Of a stretch of DNA of 64,000 nt, positions 46,886 through 56,339 are shown piece by piece. The position numbers and the translations under genes were made by a program. Source of the stretch: an uncultured Pelagibacteraceae bacterium (lineage in GTDB: Bacteria > Pseudomonadota > Alphaproteobacteria > Pelagibacterales > Pelagibacteraceae); assembly GCA_902555535.1 (NCBI GenBank), contig CACDTB010000003.1, positions 1 through 64,000 on the forward strand. The letters run 5' to 3'. Each line of letters begins with the position of its first letter. Position 1 is the stretch's first letter. The notes beneath the pieces are model-generated. The model was not told where the DNA came from. It saw nothing but the letters and a program-made list of their open reading frames with translations, and made no database searches.

Positions 46886-48636
46886 TAAAATGTTTTAATT
46901 TTTATTTTTTTACTTTTGTCATTATTATTATCTTTTTCAAAGTCTATTACTTTAACAATTTTATTTTCTGCGACATTTTTATTTTCTGAGAATTTAACTT
47001 GTTTATTATTTATATCTGTATTTTTTAATGAAGAAATTTTTGTCTCACCTATTCCAGCAGTCTGACCAAACATACCCTCTAATAAAGTATCTGCATTTAT
47101 CTTTTCATTTTCAAAAATATCAAAAACTGTTCCATTTCTAAAAACTATAACTTTTGGACATAGGCCTATAAATTCCTCTAGTTCACTAGATAAAAAAATT
47201 ACTGTATTTCCTTCTTCCACAAAGTTTCTTAAATGAACATAAAGATCTCTTTTGGTGCTAACATCTATTCCTCTTGCCGGATCGTTTAAAATTAAAACTT
47301 TAGGATGTTGAGCAAATGATCTTGCTATCATCACCTTTTGCTGATTCCCACCACTCAGCGAAGTAATTAAGTTATCTCTTGGGCCAGTTTTGATGCTTAA
47401 TCTATCTACTTCCCAATCAAAAATTCCATTTAACTCTAGCCAATCAACAAAACCTAAGAAACCAGCTCTGCTTGTTTTTTTATATAAAGGAACTACTAAA
47501 TTTTCATAAATACTTAAGTTTGGAAGAATTCCCTCTTTTTTTCTATCGCCTGAAACAAATGATATTCCATTTTTTTTTGCATCATCTAAAGTACTATATT
47601 TTATAAATTTTTCATTTCCGTCTGATATTTGTGTAATGCCTCCGTGAGATTCTTGAACACCAGCTAAAATTTTAACAAAGTCATCTTGTCCATTTCCGTC
47701 TAATCCAGTTACTCCAACAATCTCTCCACGTTTAACCTCAAAATTAACAGGCTTACTTTCAGGCCAAACAACTAGATTTTCTGCTCTCATAACTACATTG
47801 TCCGTTTTTGTTTGTACTGCAACAGATTTCGATTTTTCTCCGCTTTCGGCTCTTCCAGTCATTAAGCCTATAAGGTTTTTTTCGTTAAGATCTTTTTTTT
47901 CTAAAACTCCAACATCTATTCCATCTCTCATAACTGTAGCCTTATCACTAATTCGAACCAATTCTGCAATTCTGTGTGTTACGATAAAAACTGCTACTCC
48001 ATTCTCTTTTAACTCCCGCATTTTTTTGAATAGTCTTTCTGTTGAGTCAAAGTCTAAAGCTGCAGAAGATTCATCTAAAATTAATAATTTTGTATTTTCT
48101 CTTAGAAAGGCTCTAGCAATTGTTATCCATGCTTTTATTGGTAAAGAAAGATTAAAAGCTTGCGTATACGGGTCTACATATTCACCAACAAGATCTTCCA
48201 TAATTTCTTGGGCTTTAATTACTTTTTCTCTTTGTGTTAAGTTTTTATACCAAAAATCGTCAGAACCAACGAATAGGTTATCTACTACAGATGCCTCTTC
48301 AGCAATCATAACTTCTTGAAATACTGTAGCTATACCCATGTTTCTGGCCATAACAGGCGAAGTAGGAGTCTGACCCATTACCGAAACTTTACCTTTATCT
48401 ATTGGTAAAACTCCTGATAAAACTTTAGCAAGTGTACTTTTACCACAACCATTTCCTCCAACGATTGCATGTATCTCACCAAAATTTGCACTAAAATTTA
48501 CACCGTTTAATGCTTTAGTTACTCCAAAATATTTATGAACATCTTGAACGTAAATATCGCCAACTACTGTATTAGAATTCTTTGACAGCGCCTCTTTTTG
48601 TGAGGCGCTGTTCATATTGTTTTTTTCTGCACTCAT
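46885..48636 (-). CDS. Sugar-type (CUT2, duplicated NBD) ABC transporter ATPase with C-terminal tail
   Basis: VGGNGCGKSTLAKVLSG, second half LSGGNQQKVMIARSFAQHPKVLILNDPARGIDV. Confidence 0.9.
   Translation of the reverse strand: MSAEKNNMNSASQKEALSKNSNTVVGDIYVQDVHKYFGVTKALNGVNFSANFGEIHAIVGGNGCGKSTLAKVLSGVLPIDKGKVSVMGQTPTSPVMARNMGIATVFQEVMIAEEASVVDNLFVGSDDFWYKNLTQREKVIKAQEIMEDLVGEYVDPYTQAFNLSLPIKAWITIARAFLRENTKLLILDESSAALDFDSTERLFKKMRELKENGVAVFIVTHRIAELVRISDKATVMRDGIDVGVLEKKDLNEKNLIGLMTGRAESGEKSKSVAVQTKTDNVVMRAENLVVWPESKPVNFEVKRGEIVGVTGLDGNGQDDFVKILAGVQESHGGITQISDGNEKFIKYSTLDDAKKNGISFVSGDRKKEGILPNLSIYENLVVPLYKKTSRAGFLGFVDWLELNGIFDWEVDRLSIKTGPRDNLITSLSGGNQQKVMIARSFAQHPKVLILNDPARGIDVSTKRDLYVHLRNFVEEGNTVIFLSSELEEFIGLCPKVIVFRNGTVFDIFENEKINADTLLEGMFGQTAGIGETKISSLKNTDINNKQVKFSENKNVAENKIVKVIDFEKDNNNDKSKKIKIKTF
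48585..48611. promoter_or_regulatory. GC-rich hairpin inside 5' coding end of ABC ATPase
   Basis: ACAGCGCCTC-tttttgt-GAGGCGCTGT perfect 10-bp inverted repeat. Confidence 0.75.
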
Positions 48637-48654
48637 ACCCTTTTTGCAAAAGTA

Positions 48655-49857
48655 TTAGTGTGAACTTATATCGTATTTTTCTGGGTCAGAAGGATTATCA
48701 AAGAACGCTTCGATATACGATCGAGGTGCCCATTTATCCATTCCTGGGTTATCCCAACCTGTAGAATTTCTATCACAATCTTCATTTAAGATTTGTTTAA
48801 TTTCATCGAAATTCTTAGTTGCTGGACCAACCAGTATTGATTGGATTCTAGGACCTTGACCTTGAAGTGTTCTCATCATTACTTCCATTCCTAACTCGAT
48901 TTCATCTCCTGGAGGCCATGCATATATTGCTTCATCAATATATCCTGGGTTTTGTCTCCAATAACAAAGCGCACCCAATTCACCTCCTAAAGCGATTGGT
49001 GGAATAGGGTCTCTTCCAGATTGAAGTAAAGCTTGAAGAGTTCCTGTTTCTCCAGATGATTGAACTGCAATACCGTCAACTTTTTTAGTATTAGTTGATA
49101 GCCATTGTGAAAGTTCTTTCTGAGCAATTTGTGAAGTCCAGTTATGTGCTAATTGTCCAACAACATTTACATCTGGGTATTCTGCTAAAGCAGCTAATAC
49201 ACCTTTGTTTTGTTGGTCAGAAGCTGAATAGCCTGGAATTCCTTCCATTACTATAACATTCCCTTTTTCACCAATTAACTCAGCCATCCAAGCACCCACA
49301 TAATAACCAACCAATCTATAATTTACAGATGTGTTGATTGAATAAGGTGATGTTGTAAAGCCAGTAAATGAAAGTGTAGGTATGCCTTTTTCCCAACCAT
49401 ATTTAATTGTTGTGTTAAGAGCAGTAATGTTTGAACAACAAATAATGATAGCATCAACTTTCCCTCCGTCTATCATTTGTCTCATTTGTTGAATCTGAAG
49501 TGAATCGTCTAAGTTTGATTGAGTAATCACTATCTCATCAACCATTCCTAGAGCTTTCCATTTCGGATAAACAACTTCCATTAATCTTTCCATGGCACCT
49601 TTACGCCATGTGTTACCTGCATAAGTACTAGCATAACCAATAGTCCATGGTGGTTTTCTAGGACTTTTCCAGTTTCTCATGACAGCTTCCCCTAAGGGCT
49701 GATCACTATCCATGAAGTCCATGTTATATACATAATCCCTCATATCTTGAGGCACTTTACTTAAACATTCGGTACAAACTTCTTGTGTCGATGCCGAAGA
49801 GAAGATACCCAAAAACCATGAGAAGAGAATTACATAAATATATTTTTTTACTTTCAT
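48655..49857 (-). CDS. Periplasmic sugar-type substrate-binding protein of CUT2-like transporter
   Basis: Signal peptide MKVKKYIYVILFSWFLGIFSSAST; WTIGYASTYAGNTWRKG..QMIDGGKVDAIIICCSN. Confidence 0.85.
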   Translation of the reverse strand: MKVKKYIYVILFSWFLGIFSSASTQEVCTECLSKVPQDMRDYVYNMDFMDSDQPLGEAVMRNWKSPRKPPWTIGYASTYAGNTWRKGAMERLMEVVYPKWKALGMVDEIVITQSNLDDSLQIQQMRQMIDGGKVDAIIICCSNITALNTTIKYGWEKGIPTLSFTGFTTSPYSINTSVNYRLVGYYVGAWMAELIGEKGNVIVMEGIPGYSASDQQNKGVLAALAEYPDVNVVGQLAHNWTSQIAQKELSQWLSTNTKKVDGIAVQSSGETGTLQALLQSGRDPIPPIALGGELGALCYWRQNPGYIDEAIYAWPPGDEIELGMEVMMRTLQGQGPRIQSILVGPATKNFDEIKQILNEDCDRNSTGWDNPGMDKWAPRSYIEAFFDNPSDPEKYDISSH

Positions 49858-50060
49858 AGTTTCTCCTTTCAATAATATTTTATCTTCTCACTTATAAATT
49901 AAGATATCCAGGATTTATTAATTTCTAGTTTTTATATATAAATTTTATAACTAAAATTTTTGTTTGTTTTTAACAATAAAAATATACTAAGTTTAATGAT
50001 AAACTATTTAATAATATTTTCTAATTAGAGTTGTATCTATAGAATTATATTAATTTTTTT

Positions 50061-50375
50061 ATGAAAAAATATTTTTTTAGCTTAATAATCTTTTTTTCTT
50101 TTTTTTCACTTTCTTTTGCAGATTACAAATTAGAACCAACAAATTGTACCGCAAAGAAAAAAGATAATTGTGGAGCTTATCTTTATAATATTAAAACTGG
50201 TTCAACTTTTTTTTGCACTTCAGATAAGTGTACAGAAATTTTAGAAGCTTTGGAGGGAGAAGTTGAAGTGGAAGCAACAGGAAAAAAAGAGTCAAAAAAA
50301 TCTAAAATCCCTAAATTTGGACAAAAAAAAGAAAAGAAAAAATCAAAAATTCCAAAATTTAAAAAATCAGATTGA
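50061..50375 (+). CDS. Small secreted Cys-containing protein with repeated KKSKIPKF tail
   Basis: Signal peptide MKKYFFSLIIFFSFFSLSFA; CTAKKKDNC..CTSDKC; two KKSKIPKF repeats. Confidence 0.65.
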   Translation: MKKYFFSLIIFFSFFSLSFADYKLEPTNCTAKKKDNCGAYLYNIKTGSTFFCTSDKCTEILEALEGEVEVEATGKKESKKSKIPKFGQKKEKKKSKIPKFKKSD

Positions 50376-50379
50376 TTAA

Positions 50380-50835
50380 TTAATTTTTAGTTTCAGCTAT
50401 AGTTGTTTCTATTGCGGCTCTGATTTCGTTACAAAAATTTAAATCATCACCTATAAAAGTTCCTTTAAAGAAACTTTTATTTATAACACCATTAACTCTC
50501 ATAAAATCCATATAATCTTTAGTCAAGGTATCTACATCAAAAAAATATTTTTTTTCAGCATCCTGTTGTGAAATATTATCGATCTTCATCAAAACTAGCA
50601 CACCAAAAGGATATAAATAATTTGCTGATTTATAAAATTCTTCTGCTAAATCTTTGTGTTCAGTTTTAATTAATTCCGTTACGGCAGAATTTATAGATAC
50701 ACATCCTTTTATTATCTTATAAGTTAATTTGTCATCTTCTAGTATCTCTTGTAAATTGTAGAAACCTAATCTTTCTATTTTTTCAGCTGATAATGTTGTG
50801 GTTAATAAAAAAAAGATAATTAATATTTTTCTCAT
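50380..50835 (-). CDS. Secreted hypothetical protein
   Basis: Signal peptide MRKILIIFFLLTTTLSA; 151 aa. Confidence 0.65.
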   Translation of the reverse strand: MRKILIIFFLLTTTLSAEKIERLGFYNLQEILEDDKLTYKIIKGCVSINSAVTELIKTEHKDLAEEFYKSANYLYPFGVLVLMKIDNISQQDAEKKYFFDVDTLTKDYMDFMRVNGVINKSFFKGTFIGDDLNFCNEIRAAIETTIAETKN

Positions 50836-50836
50836 A

Positions 50837-51562
50837 TTAATTCCTATAACTTGTATCTTCCATATCTAGTATTTTTTTTATTTCATTAAAATATTGTTCA
50901 CCCATGTTTACAGGATAATTCTCCCATTCTTGAGCAGTTTTTTCTGCAATTTTTGAGTCAATAATATTTAATTCTTCATTTGTTGATAATGCTGTTAAAT
51001 AAGTTTCACAGGCTTTTTCAAAGTAATATAATTTATCAAAAGCTTCAGCTACAGTTTGTCCAACAGTCAATATTCCATGATTTGCTAAAAGTAGCATTGA
51101 ATTATTTCCAATAGCTGAGGCCATTTTACTAGACTCTTCCTCAAAACCAAGACCTCCAAATTCATTATAAATGGAAACTCTGTTATAGAATCTCATAGTA
51201 TTTTGATCTATTGGTTTTAAAGTAGGATCTTTTAAAGCTGATAAAGCTGTTGCGTACTTTGAATGTACATGAAGAATACACCGTGCATGGGGAACTTTTT
51301 TATGAATTGTACCGTGAATATTAAGAGCAGTTGGATCAACTATTTCAGGTTTATTTTTTAAATCTTTAAAATCATCTTGTTTTACTAAAACTAAATCACT
51401 CGCTTTAATTTTACTAAAATGTAATCCAGATCCATTGACATAAAAATCGTTTGAATTGGGAAGACAAACACTAAAATGATTGGCAATTCCCTCATTCATA
51501 TTTAATTTTGCAGTCCACCTAAATGCTGCAGCTAAGTCATGTTTTAATTCATTTATTTTCAT
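50837..51562 (-). CDS. Class II aldolase/adducin family protein
   Basis: NHFSVCLP, HGTIHKKVPHARCILHVHSKYATALS, LLANHGILTVGQTVAEAF. Confidence 0.87.
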   Translation of the reverse strand: MKINELKHDLAAAFRWTAKLNMNEGIANHFSVCLPNSNDFYVNGSGLHFSKIKASDLVLVKQDDFKDLKNKPEIVDPTALNIHGTIHKKVPHARCILHVHSKYATALSALKDPTLKPIDQNTMRFYNRVSIYNEFGGLGFEEESSKMASAIGNNSMLLLANHGILTVGQTVAEAFDKLYYFEKACETYLTALSTNEELNIIDSKIAEKTAQEWENYPVNMGEQYFNEIKKILDMEDTSYRN

Positions 51563-51596
51563 TTTTATCAATCTAGAGTATATTTTTAATTATCAA

Positions 51597-52484
51597 ATGA
51601 ACAATAAAGTATTTATATCTTGTGCTGTTACTGGATCAGGAGATACAGCAAGTAAGCATCCAGATTTACCAAAAACACCTGAACAAATTGCTACAGCATC
51701 AATTGAAGCTGCAAAAGCAGGAGCAGCTATAGCACATATACATGTAAGAGAAGAAGATGGAACGCCAAGTAGAAGATTAGAATTATATAAAGAGGTTGTG
51801 GATAGGGTTCGCTCAAGTGATACAGATGTAATTCTAAATTTAACAACTGGTATGGGTGGCGATTTAGATATAGGCCAAGGTAAAAATCCTTTAGAATTTG
51901 GACCTTTGACTGATATGGCAAATGTAATGGAAAGAATTGCAAACGCAGAACAATTTTTACCTGAAATATGCACTTTAGATTGTGGAACTTTAAATTTTGG
52001 TGACAGTTCAGTTATAACTGTCAACACACCTAACGATTTAAGAAAGGCTGCAAAACGATTAAAAGAAATTAAAGTAAAACCAGAAATAGAAGCATTTGAT
52101 CTAGGGAATATGTGGTTTGGTGCACAACTATATAAAGAAGGTTTACTTGATGATCCGCCAATGTTTCAAATGTGTTTAGGAATTCCTTGGGGCGCACCTG
52201 CAACTCCACTAGCAATGCAAGCAATGAAAGACATTATGCCAAAAGAAGGTGTGTGGTCGGGCTTTGCAATTTCAAAAAATGAAATGCCATTTGTTGCGCA
52301 AACTGTAATAATGGGAGGTAACCCTAGAGTAGGTCTAGAAGATAATTTGTATTTATCTAAAGGAAAATTGGCAACAAATGCTCAATTAGTTGAAAAAGCA
52401 ATCAGAATTGTTGAAGACCTAGGTGTCTCAACAATGACCCCAGCGGAAACAAGAGAGAAATTAAAACTTGTTAAACACAAGTAA
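51597..52484 (+). CDS. Beta-keto acid cleavage enzyme (BKACE), likely 3-dehydrocarnitine-cleaving
   Basis: FISCAVTGSGDTASKHPDLPKTPEQIA, AAIAHIHVREEDG; start at MNNKVF rather than track 51480. Confidence 0.85.
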   Translation: MNNKVFISCAVTGSGDTASKHPDLPKTPEQIATASIEAAKAGAAIAHIHVREEDGTPSRRLELYKEVVDRVRSSDTDVILNLTTGMGGDLDIGQGKNPLEFGPLTDMANVMERIANAEQFLPEICTLDCGTLNFGDSSVITVNTPNDLRKAAKRLKEIKVKPEIEAFDLGNMWFGAQLYKEGLLDDPPMFQMCLGIPWGAPATPLAMQAMKDIMPKEGVWSGFAISKNEMPFVAQTVIMGGNPRVGLEDNLYLSKGKLATNAQLVEKAIRIVEDLGVSTMTPAETREKLKLVKHK

Positions 52485-53425
52485 TGTCGAGTATTAAAAA
52501 AGTTGCAATAATTGGTACTGGTGTAATTGGAGCAGGGTGGATTATCCGTTGTTTAGCTCATGACAAGATTGTTTATGCATACGATAAAGATATTAAGTTA
52601 AAAAAAAATTTAATATCAGAAATAAAAAGAACTTGGCCATTTGTAAAAAAACTTTTTAATAAAAAAAAAATAAATCTAAAAAATTTTCATTTTTTCACCT
52701 CAATACAAAAAACACTTAAAGATGCAGATTTTATTCAAGAATGTGCAACAGAAAATTATTTTTTAAAAACTAAATTGATGAGTATTATTGGAAAATTCGC
52801 AAAATCTAGCTCAATAATTGCTTCAAGTTCATCTGGTTTATTGCCAACAAGAATTTATTCAAAATGCAAAAATCCAGAGAGAGGTATAATTGGACACCCT
52901 TTCAATCCTGTATATCTTTTACCTGCTGTAGAAATTGTTCCAGGTAAAAAAACCTTGAGAAAAAATTTAAATTTGGCTGAAAAATTTTATAAATCAATTT
53001 CAATGAATCCAATTATTTTAAAAAATGAATTACCTGGATATTTGTCTGACAGATTACAGGAAGCTTTGTGGAGAGAGGGGCTTCATATTATAAATGATGG
53101 ATATGCAACTACAGAAGAATTAGATAGAGCAATTGAAGATGGTCCAGGATTAAGATGGTCATTAATGGGGACGTTTTTAACTTTTCATCTTGCTGGTGGA
53201 AAAACAGGAATGAAACACATGCTTGAGCAATTTGGTCCTGCCTTAAAATTACCATGGACTAAACTAAAAGCACCAAAACTTACAAAAAAACTATCATTAA
53301 GACTTATTTCGGGAACAAAGAAACAAGCAAAAGGAAAATCAATTATAAAGATATCAAATATAAGAGATCAATACTTAGTGGATCTACAAAAAATTAGAAA
53401 AAAGTACGAAAAAAAACTTAGATAA
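52484..53425 (+). CDS. 3-hydroxyacyl-CoA dehydrogenase family, likely L-carnitine dehydrogenase (no fused thioesterase)
   Basis: VAIIGTGVIGAGWIIRCLAHDKIVYAYDKD, ECATENYFLKTKL, GHPFNPVYLLPAVEIVPG. Confidence 0.82.
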   Translation: MSSIKKVAIIGTGVIGAGWIIRCLAHDKIVYAYDKDIKLKKNLISEIKRTWPFVKKLFNKKKINLKNFHFFTSIQKTLKDADFIQECATENYFLKTKLMSIIGKFAKSSSIIASSSSGLLPTRIYSKCKNPERGIIGHPFNPVYLLPAVEIVPGKKTLRKNLNLAEKFYKSISMNPIILKNELPGYLSDRLQEALWREGLHIINDGYATTEELDRAIEDGPGLRWSLMGTFLTFHLAGGKTGMKHMLEQFGPALKLPWTKLKAPKLTKKLSLRLISGTKKQAKGKSIIKISNIRDQYLVDLQKIRKKYEKKLR

Positions 53426-53426
53426 A

Positions 53427-54215
53427 TTAATCATTTCTCTCCGTATTACCGTCAACAGAAATCACTTGTCCTGAAACCTTACTTGAATCATCTGAAATTA
53501 AAAAAGCACACATCATTCCAATATCTTCCTCAAAAATCCATTTTTTCATCGAGCTCATTGAAATAAAATCTTTTTCTATTTTTTTAGATGAAACTTTAGT
53601 AAATTTTGCTTTATCTCTTATTACTCTTTTCATTCTCTCACCTTTTATTGAACCAGGGCATACTGCGTTAACTCTTATATTGAATTTTCCAAGTTCCATA
53701 GCGAGTGTTTTGGTAATTCCAATAATTGCCCATTTACTAGCAGCATAAGGAGATCTTAAAGGAAAACCTAGTATTCCAGCAGTTGATGAAATATTTATTA
53801 TTGAACCATTTTTAGATTTTTTTATTAGAGGTATAGCTTTTTTAGTAAAATAAAAATGACTATTAATATCTACTTGAATAGTTCTTTCCCAGTCTTCAGA
53901 TTTTAATTTTTCTAGAGATCCAGTGGGTCCAGCAATTCCAACATTATTTATTAAAGCATCAATTTTTTTTGTTTTCTTACTTATTTTTTTAAATAAATCT
54001 ATTACTTGACCTTCTTCTGAAGCATCACAATAGAATGTAAATAGTTTCTTATTTTTAAGAGGATGTTTGTTTAGTTTATTTAAGGATTTATTATCAATAT
54101 CACAAAGGTAAACGTATGCTCCACGAGAAAGACAAACCTTAGCTGTTGCTAAACCTATTCCAGATGCACCTGCAGAAATAATAATTTTTTTATTTTTTAA
54201 TGATTTGTTAACCAT
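53427..54215 (-). CDS. Short-chain dehydrogenase/reductase
   Basis: SAGASGIGLATA, NNVGIAGPTGS, YAASKWAIIGITKTLAME. Confidence 0.9.
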   Translation of the reverse strand: MVNKSLKNKKIIISAGASGIGLATAKVCLSRGAYVYLCDIDNKSLNKLNKHPLKNKKLFTFYCDASEEGQVIDLFKKISKKTKKIDALINNVGIAGPTGSLEKLKSEDWERTIQVDINSHFYFTKKAIPLIKKSKNGSIINISSTAGILGFPLRSPYAASKWAIIGITKTLAMELGKFNIRVNAVCPGSIKGERMKRVIRDKAKFTKVSSKKIEKDFISMSSMKKWIFEEDIGMMCAFLISDDSSKVSGQVISVDGNTERND

Positions 54216-54218
54216 TAA

Positions 54219-55244
54219 TTATGATTTTGTTAATGATGTCTGTAATTCTTTATTAGATATATAACCTTTAACATTTCCACTTTTATCAACCACTTCACAA
54301 TTAGAATTCGAGCATACAATTTGAGGTAAAAATTCCTCAATAAATTGATCTTCATTAACTTTTATTAAATTAGATTTATCTATATCGTTAGATTCATTAA
54401 CACTCTTCATTATAATTTTAGCTTTAATTACTTTTGCTCTATTAACATCTTTTACAAATGCCTTAACATAATCATCAGCCGGATTCATTATAATGTCTAC
54501 TGGTGTTCCAACTTGAACAAGTTTACCAGCATTTAATATTCCAATGTGATCACCAAGTCTTAAAGACTCATCTAAATCATGAGTAATAAATACGATTGTT
54601 TTTTTTAATTCTGATTGAAGATCTAGTAGTTGTTTTTGCATATCACTTCTAATTAAAGGATCTAAAGCACTAAAAGCTTCATCCATTAACATGATATCAC
54701 TATCAGTAGCAAGTGCTCTTGCTAAACCAACTCTTTGTTGCATTCCCCCTGATAATTGATTTGGGAATTGATTTTCAAAACCACTTAAACCAACCGCTTC
54801 AATTTTTTCCATTGCGATCTTGTTTATTTCTTCCAATGGTTTCCCTTGCATTTCTAATCCATACCCAACATTTTGAATAACCGTTTTATGTGGAAATAAA
54901 CCAAACCTTTGAAAAACCATACTCATCTTGTGTCTTCTAAAATCTATTAATTGTTCTTTGTTGAAAGACATAACATTATTTCCTTCAACGATTATTTCAC
55001 CGTCAGTAGGATCGATTAATCTATTTAAATGTCTAATTAGAGTTGATTTTCCTGAGCCAGACAAACCCATACAAACAAAAGTTTCACCTTCTTCTATTTT
55101 TAATGAAACATTATCAAGACCAACTGTATGACCAGTTTGTTCTAATACCTCCTCTTTATTTGCACCGTCCTTTACCATTGGCATAACTGACAGAGGATTG
55201 TTACCAAAGATTTTATAAACATTATTAATCTCAATTTTAGACAT
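54219..55244 (-). CDS. proV: Glycine betaine/proline-type ABC transporter ATPase
   Basis: GLSGSGKSTLIRHLNRLIDPTDGEI, LSGGMQQRVGLARAL, MDEAFSALDPLIR. Confidence 0.9.
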   Translation of the reverse strand: MSKIEINNVYKIFGNNPLSVMPMVKDGANKEEVLEQTGHTVGLDNVSLKIEEGETFVCMGLSGSGKSTLIRHLNRLIDPTDGEIIVEGNNVMSFNKEQLIDFRRHKMSMVFQRFGLFPHKTVIQNVGYGLEMQGKPLEEINKIAMEKIEAVGLSGFENQFPNQLSGGMQQRVGLARALATDSDIMLMDEAFSALDPLIRSDMQKQLLDLQSELKKTIVFITHDLDESLRLGDHIGILNAGKLVQVGTPVDIIMNPADDYVKAFVKDVNRAKVIKAKIIMKSVNESNDIDKSNLIKVNEDQFIEEFLPQIVCSNSNCEVVDKSGNVKGYISNKELQTSLTKS

Positions 55245-56275
55245 TATTTACCTTTCTTTGTATTTGGCGCTGTTCTTTCTTGTAATGTTTCTCCATAAGA
55301 TTGAGTTATCCTATCAAGAACTATAGCCAAAAGTACAATTGCAATTCCTGCTTCAGCAGCCCTTCCTACATTTAATTGTTGAAGACCAAGTAAAACTTCA
55401 TCTCCCAAGCCTCTAGTACCTATCATCGATGCAATAACAACCATCGCTAATGCCATCATTGTACACTGATTAATTCCTTGCATAATATTTGGCAAAGCTA
55501 ATGGCATTTGTACACCCCAAAGCTTTTGTTTTTTACTTGCACCAAATGCATCTGCAGCTTCAATAACCTCAGTATCAACAAGCCTAATTCCTAAATCTGT
55601 TAGTCTAACTAGAGGAGGAACCGCATAAATAAATGTGGCTATAATTGCTGGAACAGCACCTAAGCCAAATAACATAATACCTGGAATTAGGTAACAGAAA
55701 CTTGGAATAGTTTGCATTAAATCTAAAACTGGCAAAATTACATTTCTTGTTCTTACGCTTCTTGCCATTGCTATTCCCAATGGAATGCCTGCAACAACAC
55801 AAAGAAATATTCCAATTAACATTATCGCAGTTGTTTCAATTGCTTTTTGCCAAAATATTGGGTGAAGAAATCCTATAAAAAAAGTACAAAATCCTACAAA
55901 TACTGTTGTTCCAATTTTTCTACCACTTGCAAAATAAGTTAGAACTACCACACCAAGTATAACCAATGGCCATGGAGCTTGAATTAAAAAGTTTTTTACT
56001 AACATCAACATATACAAAAGAACATTATTAATAGCTTCAAATATGTATCCATATTTTTCATTAAGTGTTTTAAAACCAACGTTAATCCAATTCATTAATG
56101 GTAAATCTAACCACTTTGGCCATTTACCTCCTAACCAAGAAAAATCGTTTAATAATTCTCCAATATTATCTGGTTTTCTTTTTGATTGAGAATAGCTGGT
56201 TATTAATAACCATACAAAAATAACCAACAAACCAATATTAAAAATTATTTTTTTATTTTTCTTTAATGCTTCCAT
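55244..56275 (-). CDS. proW: Glycine betaine/proline-type ABC transporter permease
   Basis: GIPLGIAMARS, DLMQTIPSFCYLIPGIMLFGLGAVPAIIATFIYAVPPLVRLTDLGI. Confidence 0.9.
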   Translation of the reverse strand: MEALKKNKKIIFNIGLLVIFVWLLITSYSQSKRKPDNIGELLNDFSWLGGKWPKWLDLPLMNWINVGFKTLNEKYGYIFEAINNVLLYMLMLVKNFLIQAPWPLVILGVVVLTYFASGRKIGTTVFVGFCTFFIGFLHPIFWQKAIETTAIMLIGIFLCVVAGIPLGIAMARSVRTRNVILPVLDLMQTIPSFCYLIPGIMLFGLGAVPAIIATFIYAVPPLVRLTDLGIRLVDTEVIEAADAFGASKKQKLWGVQMPLALPNIMQGINQCTMMALAMVVIASMIGTRGLGDEVLLGLQQLNVGRAAEAGIAIVLLAIVLDRITQSYGETLQERTAPNTKKGK

Positions 56276-56294
56276 AATTTATTTTTTACTTACA

Positions 56295-56318
56295 GAAAGA
56301 GCCCCGAAGGGCTCTTTC
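56295..56318 (-). promoter_or_regulatory. Intergenic hairpin with C(UUCG)G tetraloop between proX and proW
   Basis: Minus strand GAAAGAGCCC-TTCG-GGGCTCTTTC, perfect 10-bp stem, no following U-run. Confidence 0.85.
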
Positions 56319-56339
56319 ATAATTATTTAATATATTGGA

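Noticed and set aside
47798-48319. 173-aa plus-strand ORF opposite the ABC ATPase
   Set aside because: Ser/Thr/Asn-rich composition typical of an antisense frame of a conserved ABC domain; the minus-strand gene is unequivocal
51593-52027. 144-aa minus-strand ORF opposite BKACE
   Set aside because: Shadow ORF; BKACE motifs fix the coding frame
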